64,000 nucleotides of DNA from UBA8337 sp038143435 (GTDB lineage: Bacteria > Pseudomonadota > Alphaproteobacteria > RS24): NCBI GenBank assembly GCA_038143435.1, contig JAYQLX010000004.1:1-64000 (forward strand), in the 5' to 3' direction. The position numbers and the translations under genes are program-made. The notes beneath the pieces were generated by a model. It saw only the letters and a program-made list of their open reading frames with translations, was not told the DNA's origin and ran no database searches. Each line of letters begins with the position of its first letter. Positions within the stretch are counted from its first letter, which is position 1. This document shows positions 17,097 to 26,083 of the stretch, piece after piece.

Positions 17097-18149
17097 CTAA
17101 ATTAGTGATTGTGGGTTTACCGCGCGGGTGCCTTTTCGTAGCTCAAAATGCAATTGCGGGCGCTCGACATTTCCGGTGCGGCCCACCTCGGCCACCACGT
17201 CGCCTTGCTTGACCCGCGCACCCGGCCTGACAAGAAATTTTGAAGTATGAGCATAAGCCGTTACCCAGCCGCCGGAATGGCGAATTAGCAAAAGATTGCC
17301 ATAACCGCGCAACTCATTGCCGGTATAAACCACCACGCCATTTTCGGCAGCGCGAATGGGTGCGCCTTCTCGTGCCGCAATATTGATACCGTCATTATGC
17401 AATCCGCCATCTTTCGGCCCGAAGCTGGAAATAATCGCGCCTTTCACCGGCACAAGAAAACGCCCGACACGCTTCGGCGCAGATGGCATTTTCGCAGGTT
17501 TGGCAGCCGGTTGCCGAGCTCGCGCCACCGCCGCTTGCGGCTTCGGCGCTGCTGCTTTTACACCCGGGATTTGCAGCCTTTGCCCAACGCTGATGGTGAA
17601 CGGCTTTTTCAGCCCGTTGAGTTTGGCCAGCGTCGCAACATCGGTTTTATGGCTACGCGAAATCGAATAAAGCGTGTCCTTCTTTTTGACTTCATAGAAG
17701 GCCTGTGTCGGCAAGGTTACGCGGTCGCCCGGCGACAGCACATAGGGTGGGCGCGCCTTATTGGCCTCCAACAGCGCGCGCAGCGGCACTTTATGGGTTT
17801 GCGACAGGCTGTAATACGTGTCGCCTTTTTGCACGACAAGCAACCCGCTTGCAGTTTTTTGGGTCGCTGCGCGGGCCTTCGCCGCATCTTTCTGCTTTTG
17901 CGCTTCAGGGCGGCGATCCAATGTGTCGCGCACGCGCGACCATATTTGCGATACGCGACCGGGTTCACGCGCTGCAACCTCTTCCTTTTCTCAGGTTTTC
18001 GGTTTACCGGCCATCGGCCGCGGCGGCACATCGCTCTCGCTGTCATACCATTTGCCCGATTGGAATGGACCGCAACTGACCAGCGCAATCGTCATAACAA
18101 TGGCAGCCAGGCTGCGATATTTTTGTTGTTCTTTGCGTGCTTCCGTCAT
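17097..18149 (-). CDS. LysM and M23 peptidase-domain lipoprotein, interrupted by an in-frame stop
   Basis: Reading from the ATG at 18149, which overlaps the surE stop as ATGA, gives a lipoprotein signal with lipobox LVSC near residue 26. After 52 codons comes TGA at 17991-17993, and the same frame then runs to 17097. The main part holds two LysM repeats (VQKGDTYYSLSQTHKVPLRA and KKDTLYSISRSHKTDV), a basic linker, and an M23/LytM domain with HNDGINIAA, TAYAHTSK and LHFELRKGT. It resembles NlpD/EnvC-type amidase activators or endopeptidases. The stop could be a base error or two offsetting indels in the A runs flanking it; the coupled start supports one original gene. Confidence 0.85.
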
Positions 18150-18952
18150 TCAAAAATTGTTGCCAGTGCCGCCGCCATTTCACTTTGTGTATGGTCCATC
18201 TGGAGCGGCGTCACCGCAATATGCCCCTGCACTATCGCTTCAATATCCGTGCCCTTGCCGGGCGTGTAAACCAAGTCGCCGTTTTCATCGACGAGCCTGT
18301 CAAAACTATACCAGAAATAGCTGCGCCCGCGCGGGTCGGTGCGCTCTTCCAAACCGAGAATACTGCGGTCGCGCTTGCCTTGCTTGACCACGCGAACTTG
18401 CGGATTGTCGTCCACATCAATATGCGGGAAATTGACATTGATGAGGGTTTCTTTCGGCCAGTCGAGATTAAGCAATTCTTCAATCAATGATGGTGCATGC
18501 TTTTCGGCAATTTCAAAACGCGGTGTCCACTCCCCCGGCTTGCCGGTGAACAACACCGCTTGCGACATCGCAATCGATTTAATGCCGAACACCGTGCCCT
18601 CTTTGGCCCCCGCCACTGTGCCGGAATAGCTGACATCTTCCGCGATGTTTTGGCCGAAATTAACGCCCGACAAAACCAAATCCGGCGGATTGTCGCGCAG
18701 CACATGGCGCGTTGCCACCATCACGCAATCCGTCGGCGTGCCCGTCACCGCATAGCGCTTCGGCTCTATCTCAATAACGCGCATCGGCTTTGACAGGCTC
18801 AGCGAATGGCTGGCACCGCTCATTTCTTCTGCCGGCGCAAACACCCACACATCATCGGACAGTGCTTTCGCAATTTTTACCGCCGACACCAGACCGGGGG
18901 CATCAATGCCGTCATCATTGGTGACCAATATGCGTCCGACCGGCTTAGCCAT
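18146..18952 (-). CDS. surE: 5'/3'-nucleotidase SurE
   Basis: A metal-dependent phosphatase acting on nucleoside monophosphates and short polyphosphates. The 268-residue protein shows the ILVTNDDGIDAPGL metal motif at residues 8-21, the SGVNFGQNIAEDVSYSGTV loop with the serine and asparagine ligands, and the C-terminal dimer arm. It overlaps serS by eight bases and the next gene by four, so it is part of the serS-surE-M23 operon. Confidence 0.96.
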   Translation of the reverse strand: MAKPVGRILVTNDDGIDAPGLVSAVKIAKALSDDVWVFAPAEEMSGASHSLSLSKPMRVIEIEPKRYAVTGTPTDCVMVATRHVLRDNPPDLVLSGVNFGQNIAEDVSYSGTVAGAKEGTVFGIKSIAMSQAVLFTGKPGEWTPRFEIAEKHAPSLIEELLNLDWPKETLINVNFPHIDVDDNPQVRVVKQGKRDRSILGLEERTDPRGRSYFWYSFDRLVDENGDLVYTPGKGTDIEAIVQGHIAVTPLQMDHTQSEMAAALATIFE

Positions 18953-20222
18953 GCGCTTCCCCTATTTTCTCTACACCGCCCATATAAGGCCGCAAAACTT
19001 CCGGCACGGTTACCGTCCCGTCTTCATTGACATAATTTTCCAACACCGCGACCAGTGTGCGCCCGACAGCAAGGCCCGAACCGTTCAGCGTATGCACGAA
19101 CTGCGTCTGTTTTTCGCCCTCATGGCGATAGCGCGCATTCATGCGCCGCCCTTGAAAATCGCCGCAATACGAGACACTGGAAATTTCACGATAGGCATTT
19201 TGCCCGGGCAACCAGACTTCCAAATCATAGGTTTTGCGCGCGCCAAAGCCCATATCGCCTGTGCAGAGCTGCATCACCCGATAGGGCAATTCGAGCCGCT
19301 TCAGCACTTCTTCGGCGCATTGCGTCTTGCGCTCAAGCTCGGCTTCGCCGCTTTCTGCATCAACAATGCTCACAAGTTCCACTTTGGTAAATTGGTGTTG
19401 GCGTATCATGCCGCGTGTATCGCGCCCCGCCGCGCCCGCCTCTGAGCGGAAACATTGCGTCAAGGCGGTAAAGCGCAAAGGCAGTTCGGCGGCATCGGTA
19501 ATTTGTTCGCGCACCAAATTGGTCAGCGTCACTTCCGCCGTCGGGGTCAGCCAATAGCCGTTTTCCGTGCGGAACAAATCTTCGGCAAATTTCGGCAACT
19601 GGCCTGTGCCATAAACTGCATCATCGCGCACCAAAACCGGCAATGCGGTCTCGCGATAACCGAACTCATTAATGTGCAAATCAATCATGAAATTACCGAG
19701 CGCGCGGTCGAGACGCGCCAGCTCGTCGCGCAAGACAACAAAGCGCGAGCCGGATAAAGCGGCGGCGGTTTCAAAATCCATCATGCCGAGCGCTTCACCG
19801 ATTTCAAAATGCTCGGCCTTGCCTTGGCGCGGTTCGCCATGGCGACGAATTTCGACATTGGCATCTTCATCGTCACCGACCGGCACACCCTCAAGCGGCA
19901 AATTGGGAATGGCGGCCAAAGCCTCCGTCAATTCAGCATTGGCAATGCGCTCAGCTTCTTCGGCTTTTTGCAAATCATCTTTCAGACCGGCAACTTCATC
20001 CATCAGGCGCTGCGCTTCGGCGTCATCGCCCTGCCCTTTGGCTTGGCCGATTTTCTTGGAGGCCTCATTGCGGCGCGTTTGCAAGTCTTGCGCTTCAGCA
20101 ATGGCATCGCGGCGCTTATCGTCCAACACCAACATGTCAGCCGCGCATGAAGACACACCGCGCTTGGCCAATCCGGCATCAAAAGCGTCTGGGTCTTTGC
20201 GTATGGCGTTAATATCATGCAT
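18945..20222 (-). CDS. serS: Seryl-tRNA synthetase
   Basis: Class II synthetase of 425 residues. Residues 1-110 form the long antiparallel coiled coil that grips the tRNA variable arm. Catalytic motifs seen: TALTQCFRSEAGAAGRDTRG (motif 2), EISSVSYCGDFQGRR and NGSGLAVGRTLVAVLEN (motif 3). The length is normal. It lies downstream of tatC and overlaps surE. Confidence 0.98.
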   Translation of the reverse strand: MHDINAIRKDPDAFDAGLAKRGVSSCAADMLVLDDKRRDAIAEAQDLQTRRNEASKKIGQAKGQGDDAEAQRLMDEVAGLKDDLQKAEEAERIANAELTEALAAIPNLPLEGVPVGDDEDANVEIRRHGEPRQGKAEHFEIGEALGMMDFETAAALSGSRFVVLRDELARLDRALGNFMIDLHINEFGYRETALPVLVRDDAVYGTGQLPKFAEDLFRTENGYWLTPTAEVTLTNLVREQITDAAELPLRFTALTQCFRSEAGAAGRDTRGMIRQHQFTKVELVSIVDAESGEAELERKTQCAEEVLKRLELPYRVMQLCTGDMGFGARKTYDLEVWLPGQNAYREISSVSYCGDFQGRRMNARYRHEGEKQTQFVHTLNGSGLAVGRTLVAVLENYVNEDGTVTVPEVLRPYMGGVEKIGEAHG

Positions 20223-20291
20223 GGACGACTCGCTTGGCTCTATTCATGTTCTGTATAAAGCGGCGCGCGCGCAAAAGCCAGTCGCACCGCC

Positions 20292-21071
20292 TCAATCAAC
20301 CTCTTCATCGCGAGGTTTTTGCATGGCCGCGACGCACCAAATGGAAATCTCATATAAAAGCAGCGTCGGCACACCCAGCCCGATTTGACTGATAAGATCG
20401 GGCGGTGTCAGCACAGCGGCAACCGCAAAAACAGCGACGATGGCATAACGCCGTTTGGCACGCAGGCCATCTGCCGTGACCAATCCGATGCGCCCCAGCA
20501 AAGTAAGAATAACAGGCAGTTGGAAACACAGGCCGAAGGCCATCATCAACACCATTGTGAAAGATAAATACTCGCTAACCCGATTGACCATGCGCACATC
20601 TGCGCCGCCATTGCCGCCGCTCTGTTGCATAGACAGAAAAAACTCAAAGGCCATCGGCATGACGAGAAAAAATACCAATGATGCACCGAGCGCAAACAAA
20701 AGCGGCGAAGCAATCAGATAAGGCAAAAAGGCGCGCCTCTCGCTCTTGTAAAGCCCCGGCGCGATGAAGCGATAAAGTTGATAAGCGATGAACGGAAAAG
20801 CGAGAAAAAGACCCGCAAACATGGCCAGCTTTATCTGTGTGAAGAAAAACTCATGCGGCGCGGTGTAAATCAGCTGCAAATCGGTCGCACCATTTGCCGA
20901 TTGCTCAAACGGCCACAGCAAAAATGCGAAAATATCTGTCGCGAAAAACATGCACACGCCGAAAGGCAGCACAAACCAGGCTACGCACCATAAAAGGCGC
21001 GTGCGCAATTCGATCAAATGGTCGAGCAGAGGCATTTCACTGCGCGCCAAATCATTCGCTTGCTCAGCCAC
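20292..21071 (-). CDS. tatC: Sec-independent translocase TatC
   Basis: The receptor subunit for twin-arginine signal peptides, with six membrane helices. Seen: MPLLDHLIELRTRLL at the N terminus, the APHEFFFTQIKLAMFAGLFL segment, the FAFPF-like FLAFPFIAYQLYRF region and the conserved PALY-like APGLYKSER loop. I place the start at GTG 21071, which overlaps the tatB stop by eight bases and has AGAGGA about nine bases upstream; the longer frame would need a TTG at 21104 deep inside tatB. This gives 259 residues. Confidence 0.95.
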   Translation of the reverse strand: MAEQANDLARSEMPLLDHLIELRTRLLWCVAWFVLPFGVCMFFATDIFAFLLWPFEQSANGATDLQLIYTAPHEFFFTQIKLAMFAGLFLAFPFIAYQLYRFIAPGLYKSERRAFLPYLIASPLLFALGASLVFFLVMPMAFEFFLSMQQSGGNGGADVRMVNRVSEYLSFTMVLMMAFGLCFQLPVILTLLGRIGLVTADGLRAKRRYAIVAVFAVAAVLTPPDLISQIGLGVPTLLLYEISIWCVAAMQKPRDEEVD

Positions 21072-21339
21072 GCTTATCTTCCTCTTTGTCTTTTTTGCCG
21101 TCAAACAAATCAGGCAAATCGATGTTCAAATCTTCATCTGCCAATTTTTTCAACTGCGCGCGCGTGTCGATTTCCGATGAGATGTCGTCCAGCTGACCGC
21201 GAAACTCCGATGCGACATCGCGCATCTGGCGCACATAGCGACCTAATGTTCTTAAAAGATTGGGAAGTTCTCGCGGCCCCAGAACCAAAAGGGCAATTAC
21301 GCCGAGAACAAGCATTTCGGTCCAGCCAATGTCAAACAT
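21064..21339 (-). CDS. tatB: Twin-arginine translocase subunit TatB
   Basis: A 91-residue protein with a short N-terminal membrane helix (FDIGWTEMLVLGVIALLVLG), the hinge GPRELPNLLRTLG and a long charged amphipathic region ending in a Lys/Asp/Glu-rich tail. The Glu in the membrane helix (WTEML) is typical of TatB rather than TatA. It lies between tatA and tatC. Confidence 0.95.
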   Translation of the reverse strand: MFDIGWTEMLVLGVIALLVLGPRELPNLLRTLGRYVRQMRDVASEFRGQLDDISSEIDTRAQLKKLADEDLNIDLPDLFDGKKDKEEDKRG

Positions 21340-21351
21340 CGGCGCGCTCCG

Positions 21352-21564
21352 TTATTTCTCGTCGTCCGATTTATCGACCGATTCACCTTCAATGGTCTGT
21401 CCAGCGTCATTTTCGGCGGTGTTATCAGTCCCTTCACGCAGCCCCTGCCGGAAGCTGGTAATGCCTCGCGCAACATCTCCCATTAATGACGAAATGCGTC
21501 CGCGGCCAAACAGCAATATCAGCAATACGGCGACGACCAGAATCTGTACCCAGCTAATTCCCAT
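21352..21564 (-). CDS. tatA: Twin-arginine translocase subunit TatA
   Basis: A 70-residue pore-forming subunit: membrane helix WVQILVVAVLLILLFGRGRI, hinge, an amphipathic helix and an acidic tail. The ATG at 21564 is preceded by AAGGGG and begins MGISW, the conserved family start; an upstream extension to 21618 is not conserved. The tatA-tatB-tatC order and 12-base spacing imply one transcript. Confidence 0.93.
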   Translation of the reverse strand: MGISWVQILVVAVLLILLFGRGRISSLMGDVARGITSFRQGLREGTDNTAENDAGQTIEGESVDKSDDEK

Positions 21565-21580
21565 AGGAAACCCCTTTGTC

Positions 21581-22551
21581 TTATTCCTTGAATAGCATGA
21601 GGCGGGCTTGCGGCACAAAGAATTTGTGTGTGCCTTTATCAGGCGCTACCTCGCCGGATAATTGCGCCTCATGGCTTTCGCCGTTTTCCCCTTCAATGGC
21701 ACAAAGCCAGCCATCACCCATTGAACGACGATGGGTAATCGCGCCGGTGAAACTAAAATCGTCATCATTGCCGCTTAAGGCGATATCACGAGGTCGTGCA
21801 CCATATATGCCGCCTTCGGTTTTAAAGAAATTGACCGTGCCGAACATGGTCGCAACCTCTGCCTGCTTCGGCTGGCGATAAACCGTTTCAGGCTTATCCA
21901 TTTGCAAAATTTTGCCGGCGGACTGCACCGCAATGCGGTCTGCCATGCGCAACGCATCGGCCGCATCATGCGTCACCACCAAACCGGCCGCGCCAACTTG
22001 CTTCAAAAGCCGAGCGTCAAATCGCGCATCCGGTCACGCAATTGCGGGTCAAGATTGGAAAACGGCTCATCCATCAGCACCAAACGCGGTGAAGGCGCCA
22101 ATGCCCGCGCCAAAGCGGCACGCTGCTGTTCGCCGCCTGACAGGCTGTTGGGAAATTTATCGGCAAATCCGGACAGGCCGACTTCTTTCAAAAGTTCAAG
22201 CGCACGTGCCTTTTGCTCTTGCGGCGGCATCCCGTTCAAACCGAAACAAATATTGTCAAAAACGGATAAATGTGGAAACAGGGCAAACTCTTGGAACAGA
22301 AAGCCGATATGCCGCGTTTCCGGCGGCGCGACATGAGCTGATGTTGAAACCACCTGACCACCGAGGCTTATCGCGCCGTCATCAGGCTTTTCCATGCCCG
22401 CTGCCAATCGCAAGCACGAGGTCTTACCGCAACCCGAAGGGCCCAACAGGCAAACAATCTCACCTTGGGCAATGGAAAAGCTGACATTATCGACGGCGCG
22501 TTCGCCACTATAGCTGAAGGAAACGCTGTCGAAGCTGAGCGCGTCACTCAT
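21581..22551 (-). CDS. ABC transporter ATP-binding protein, FbpC/PotA type (frameshifted)
   Basis: Two overlapping frames together give one ATPase of about 322 residues. N-terminal part (to 22003): Walker A GPSGCGKTS near residue 40, Q-loop FLFQEFALFPHLSV, signature LSGGEQQRAALARAL and Walker B RLVLMDEPFSNLD. C-terminal part (from 22006): the switch histidine in VVTHDAADALRMADRI and a TOBE-like tail. One missing G near 22010 (ACG GCT read as ACGCT) joins them. It overlaps scpB by ATGA. No permease or binding protein is adjacent, so it must pair with a transporter elsewhere. FbpC-like iron or PotA-like polyamine import are the nearest families. Confidence 0.85.
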
Positions 22552-23264
22552 GGCGCAGCGCCATCCTCCGCAGCATTTTCAGCGACACCATCGGGCAAAT
22601 CCATTTCCAACGGCTCCAACTCGCTGCCATCATCACCTTCGGCCAACGGGTCTTCATCAGGGTCACTGTCGGGGTCGGGCGCAGGCACTTCAAAACCCGG
22701 CGGCAGACGGTCATCGAGCAGGCCTGCTGCTTTCAATTCTTCAAGACCCGGCAAATCGGTCAGGCTTTCCAGCCCGAAATGCAACAAAAACTGGTCGGAC
22801 GTGCCGTAAGTCACCGGACGACCGGGCACACGGCGGCGACCGCGAATTTTCACCCATTCGCTTTCCAGCAACACATCCAGCGTGCCTTTGGAAATCGAAA
22901 CGCCACGAATATCTTCAATTTCAGCCCGCGTGACCGGCTGGTGATAGGCGATAATGGCTAGCGTCTCGAGCGCCGCACGCGACAGACGCCGCTGCTGTAC
23001 AACATGCTTTTGAAGCGCATGCGCCAAATCCGGTGCAGTGCGAAACACCCATTTATTGCCGGTCTTTTGCAGGTTAAAGCCCGCTCCCTCATACTTCTCA
23101 GCGATTGCCGCCATAATCGCGGGCACATCGGCATTGGCATTCAGCTTGTCGGCAATATTGGGCGCATCAAGCGGCTCTTCAGCAGCAAACAAAATGGCCT
23201 CAACCGTGCGAATATCCTCTGCTTTGACGGGGCGCAACTCTTCTTGGCTTTCGTCTTCGCTCAT
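22548..23264 (-). CDS. scpB: Segregation and condensation protein B
   Basis: A 238-residue ScpB with two winged-helix domains: AILFAAEEPLD at the start of the first and the RAALETLAIIAYHQPVTRAEIEDIRG signature near residue 95-120, then TLDVLLESEWVKIRGRR and YGTSDQFLLHFGL. The last 60 residues are acidic and low complexity. It works with ScpA and SMC in chromosome organisation. It overlaps scpA by four bases. Confidence 0.96.
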   Translation of the reverse strand: MSEDESQEELRPVKAEDIRTVEAILFAAEEPLDAPNIADKLNANADVPAIMAAIAEKYEGAGFNLQKTGNKWVFRTAPDLAHALQKHVVQQRRLSRAALETLAIIAYHQPVTRAEIEDIRGVSISKGTLDVLLESEWVKIRGRRRVPGRPVTYGTSDQFLLHFGLESLTDLPGLEELKAAGLLDDRLPPGFEVPAPDPDSDPDEDPLAEGDDGSELEPLEMDLPDGVAENAAEDGAAP

Positions 23265-24088
23265 GTCTCAATCCCTGTCTCAGCCGCTTTCGGCCGCGCG
23301 CGGCGCACCAAAAGACTGTCGAAGTTTTTGCCCTGCTGCAATTCCACGCGCCCATCACGCGCATATTCCAAAAAGGCGCTGAAAGAACTGGCCATTGTGG
23401 TGCGGCGCTTTTGCGGGTCGCGAATATCAGCGGCAATCAGGGCGTCCATGGTTTCCCAATCATCCAGCTTGCCGAGCAGCCGCTCAATGCGCATACGCGC
23501 ACGCTCAATGCTCAGCACATCCATTTTCGGCGGCGACCATTTTTCATAATAATTGCGCAGACGCTGGGTTGAATAAGCGGCCAGCACCTCATACAGGCTG
23601 GCATCATATTTGCTTTGCCTTTTGATGCGTATGCCTTCAGGCATGCCATGCACGAAAAAATCACGGCCCAGCAAATCACGTCCCATAAGTTGCGCCGAGG
23701 CCTCGCGCATCGCTTCCAGACATTTCAGACGGAACATCAAACGCGCCGCCATTTCCTGCGCATCAACCGTTTCTTCGTCATGCGGCGGCGGCAGAATGAG
23801 ACGCGACTTCAAATAAGCCAGCCAGGAGGCCATCACCAAATAATCGGCCGCCAATTCAATTTTCAAATCCTGCGCCTCTCGAATGAAATCGAGATATTGT
23901 TCAGCCAATGTCAAAATTGAAATTTGTTTGAGATCAACTTTCTGCGTTCGCGCCAATGCCAGCAGAACATGCAACGGCCCGTCATAGCCCTCCAAATAAA
24001 CGGCCAAACCGTCTTCGGTCGACGGTTGATAGGCAATGCCTTCTTCAAAGCCATTATTTTGCGCGGGATCAGTCTGGTTTTCTTCCAT
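23261..24088 (-). CDS. scpA: Segregation and condensation protein A
   Basis: The kleisin subunit of the SMC condensin. The 275-residue protein shows the N-terminal LEGYDGPLHVLLALARTQKVDL signature, the DFIREAQDLKIELAADYLVMASWLAYLKSRLILP helix and the C-terminal winged helix. It sits just downstream of nagZ and overlaps scpB as ATGA. Confidence 0.96.
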   Translation of the reverse strand: MEENQTDPAQNNGFEEGIAYQPSTEDGLAVYLEGYDGPLHVLLALARTQKVDLKQISILTLAEQYLDFIREAQDLKIELAADYLVMASWLAYLKSRLILPPPHDEETVDAQEMAARLMFRLKCLEAMREASAQLMGRDLLGRDFFVHGMPEGIRIKRQSKYDASLYEVLAAYSTQRLRNYYEKWSPPKMDVLSIERARMRIERLLGKLDDWETMDALIAADIRDPQKRRTTMASSFSAFLEYARDGRVELQQGKNFDSLLVRRARPKAAETGIET

Positions 24089-24094
24089 AGCGCT

Positions 24095-25138
24095 TTATAC
24101 CGCGTTCTGCGATTCGGGGAAAATATCAGCCATGATTTCTCCCCAGACTTTGCGCGCGCCTTTCGGCACATCTGACGCCAAACTTGCAAGCGCTTCATCA
24201 ACCCGTGCAATGCGCGGCGTGGCATCGATTGAGGGTTTTGAGGGCAAGATTTCGGCGACCGCCTGCATTTCAGCCATATCGCCATTGCAGTGCAGCACCA
24301 TATCACAGCCTGCCTTCAACGCGCCGGTCACCCGTGCGCCCATATCTCCGGCCAAAGCCGACATGGAAATATCATCGCTCATCAGCACGCCGTCAAAACC
24401 GATATGATTGCGAATGATATCGCCTATCACGGTTTTGGAACATGTACTGGCGGCCCCCTCATCAATCGCGGTGAACAGCAAATGACCTGTCATACCTAGA
24501 AGCGCATCATTTAATTGCTTAAAGGGTTCAAAATCACTTTGCCGCAGCGTGTCGCTGTCGCTGTCAATGCGCGGCAATTCATCATGGCTATCCACTGTGG
24601 CGCGGCCATGCCCCGGCATATGTTTAACAACCGGCATCACGCCGCCCATATCGAACCCGTCCATTACCGCGCGCCCCAGCGCGACGACGCGCTCAACATC
24701 ATCGCCAAAAGCACGGTCGCCAATCACATCAGAGGTTTCCGGCAAGCGCAAATCAAGACAAGGAGCGCAATTAATCGAAATGCCCAATGCAAACAAATCT
24801 TGCGCCAGCAAAGCCGCGCCGAGGCGGGCCGCCTCAACCGCCGCAGCCTTATCTTTTTCGAAGAGTTCGCCATATAGCCCCATTGGCGGATAAGCGGGCA
24901 CCAATGGTGGCTTGAGCCGCGCCACGCGCCCGCCCTCTTGGTCAATCAATATCGGCAAATGGGCATTGCCCGACTTCTCGCGCAAATCATCGGTCAGTGC
25001 CCGCAGCTGGTCGCGGCTTTCAATATTGCGGGCAAAGAGGATAATGCCCCACGGGCGCACATCATGAAAAAACGCGGCTTCTTCGTCGCTCAGCGTCAGC
25101 CCTTGCAGTCCGAATATGGCCGGTGAGAAATCTGACAT
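24095..25138 (-). CDS. nagZ: Beta-N-acetylhexosaminidase (glycoside hydrolase family 3)
   Basis: Cytoplasmic enzyme that removes N-acetylglucosamine from anhydromuropeptides during cell-wall recycling. The 347-residue protein has LIDQEGGRVARL, the NCAPCLDLR strand, DRAFGDD, the NagZ signature KHMPGHGRATVDSHDELP with the catalytic His/Asp pair, and the nucleophile strand GVLMSDDISMSAL. Length is normal. It lies one base after the SPOR gene stop and seven before scpA. Confidence 0.96.
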   Translation of the reverse strand: MSDFSPAIFGLQGLTLSDEEAAFFHDVRPWGIILFARNIESRDQLRALTDDLREKSGNAHLPILIDQEGGRVARLKPPLVPAYPPMGLYGELFEKDKAAAVEAARLGAALLAQDLFALGISINCAPCLDLRLPETSDVIGDRAFGDDVERVVALGRAVMDGFDMGGVMPVVKHMPGHGRATVDSHDELPRIDSDSDTLRQSDFEPFKQLNDALLGMTGHLLFTAIDEGAASTCSKTVIGDIIRNHIGFDGVLMSDDISMSALAGDMGARVTGALKAGCDMVLHCNGDMAEMQAVAEILPSKPSIDATPRIARVDEALASLASDVPKGARKVWGEIMADIFPESQNAV

Positions 25139-26032
25139 TTACGGTTGCTTGCGCACCAAACAGTCTTGTCCGCGACTTTTCAGATTGGTGCAAAACGCGC
25201 TCGCCGCATTGCGGCTTTCAAAACCGGGCACATTAACGCGATAGAAAATCCCCTTATCACCGAGGTCAACACGCAAAATCAGCGGATTACGCTGGCCCAA
25301 AAGGTCGTTGTAATTGCCCTGCAATTCGGAATAGACGCCGCGCGCCAAAGCCCGAGAACGAGAGGCCGCAAGCTGAACCATAAAATCATCGCGTTGGCCG
25401 GTTCGGGCAATAGCCGGAGCCGGAGCAGCAACAGGCGGCGGTGTCGGTTCGACAGCCGCACGCGGCGCGCGATTTAAATCGGGGCGCGGCGGCGAGACGA
25501 CAACACCCGGGTCGTCTTGCAGAACGGTAATGCTGTTTCCGGCCGGCAGGCTGTCATCTTCAGCCACCGATTTAGGAACCGACAACGCTTGCTCAAACGG
25601 GTCTTCAGTGCGGGCAATCAGACTTTCAATCGAACCGGTCGCATTATCAGCCGGAGAATTGGGCACGGCGCGCGGTGTTTCAGGCTCAGCCGCGCCGCGC
25701 ATCACGCCGTAAATATTCAAATCTTCAGGCTTGCTCGGTACACCGCCCGGAACATTTTCGGGGGATACCTTAATCGGCGCTTTTTCTGCCAAAACAACAG
25801 GCGGCAAACTGCGCTGCCCTTCTTCAAGCCCTTGCTGATAAGCATAAAAATATGTGCCGCCGACCGCGCCGCCGATAAGTATCAAGAAAACGAAAACGGC
25901 GCGCAGAGAAGGCAGGTTCAGACTTGATGAGCGCGAATAAATTTCCGCGCCGGGCGACGGATGTGCAATACGCAAATCGACATCGCTATCGAGGAACTCT
26001 TTTTCAAAATCGTCCGGATCGTTATGAGACAT
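25139..26032 (-). CDS. SPOR domain-containing membrane protein
   Basis: A 297-residue protein with a cytoplasmic acidic N terminus, one membrane helix (about residues 44-65), a long Pro/Ala-rich periplasmic linker and a C-terminal SPOR domain (about residues 213-297; FMVQLAASRSRALA at its start, FYRVNVPGF in the middle). SPOR domains bind denuded septal peptidoglycan, so a role at the division site is likely. The place between argS and nagZ is conserved in alphaproteobacteria. Confidence 0.92.
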   Translation of the reverse strand: MSHNDPDDFEKEFLDSDVDLRIAHPSPGAEIYSRSSSLNLPSLRAVFVFLILIGGAVGGTYFYAYQQGLEEGQRSLPPVVLAEKAPIKVSPENVPGGVPSKPEDLNIYGVMRGAAEPETPRAVPNSPADNATGSIESLIARTEDPFEQALSVPKSVAEDDSLPAGNSITVLQDDPGVVVSPPRPDLNRAPRAAVEPTPPPVAAPAPAIARTGQRDDFMVQLAASRSRALARGVYSELQGNYNDLLGQRNPLILRVDLGDKGIFYRVNVPGFESRNAASAFCTNLKSRGQDCLVRKQP

Positions 26033-26083
26033 GTTTTCTTCCGCAGTTTCTCATGAGGCGGACTTTTGTCCGTTGTTGATAGA

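Noticed and set aside
26059..26072. Small hairpin CGGAC-TTTT-GTCCG between the SPOR gene and argS
   Set aside because: Five base pairs and no T run after it; too weak to call a terminator or attenuator.
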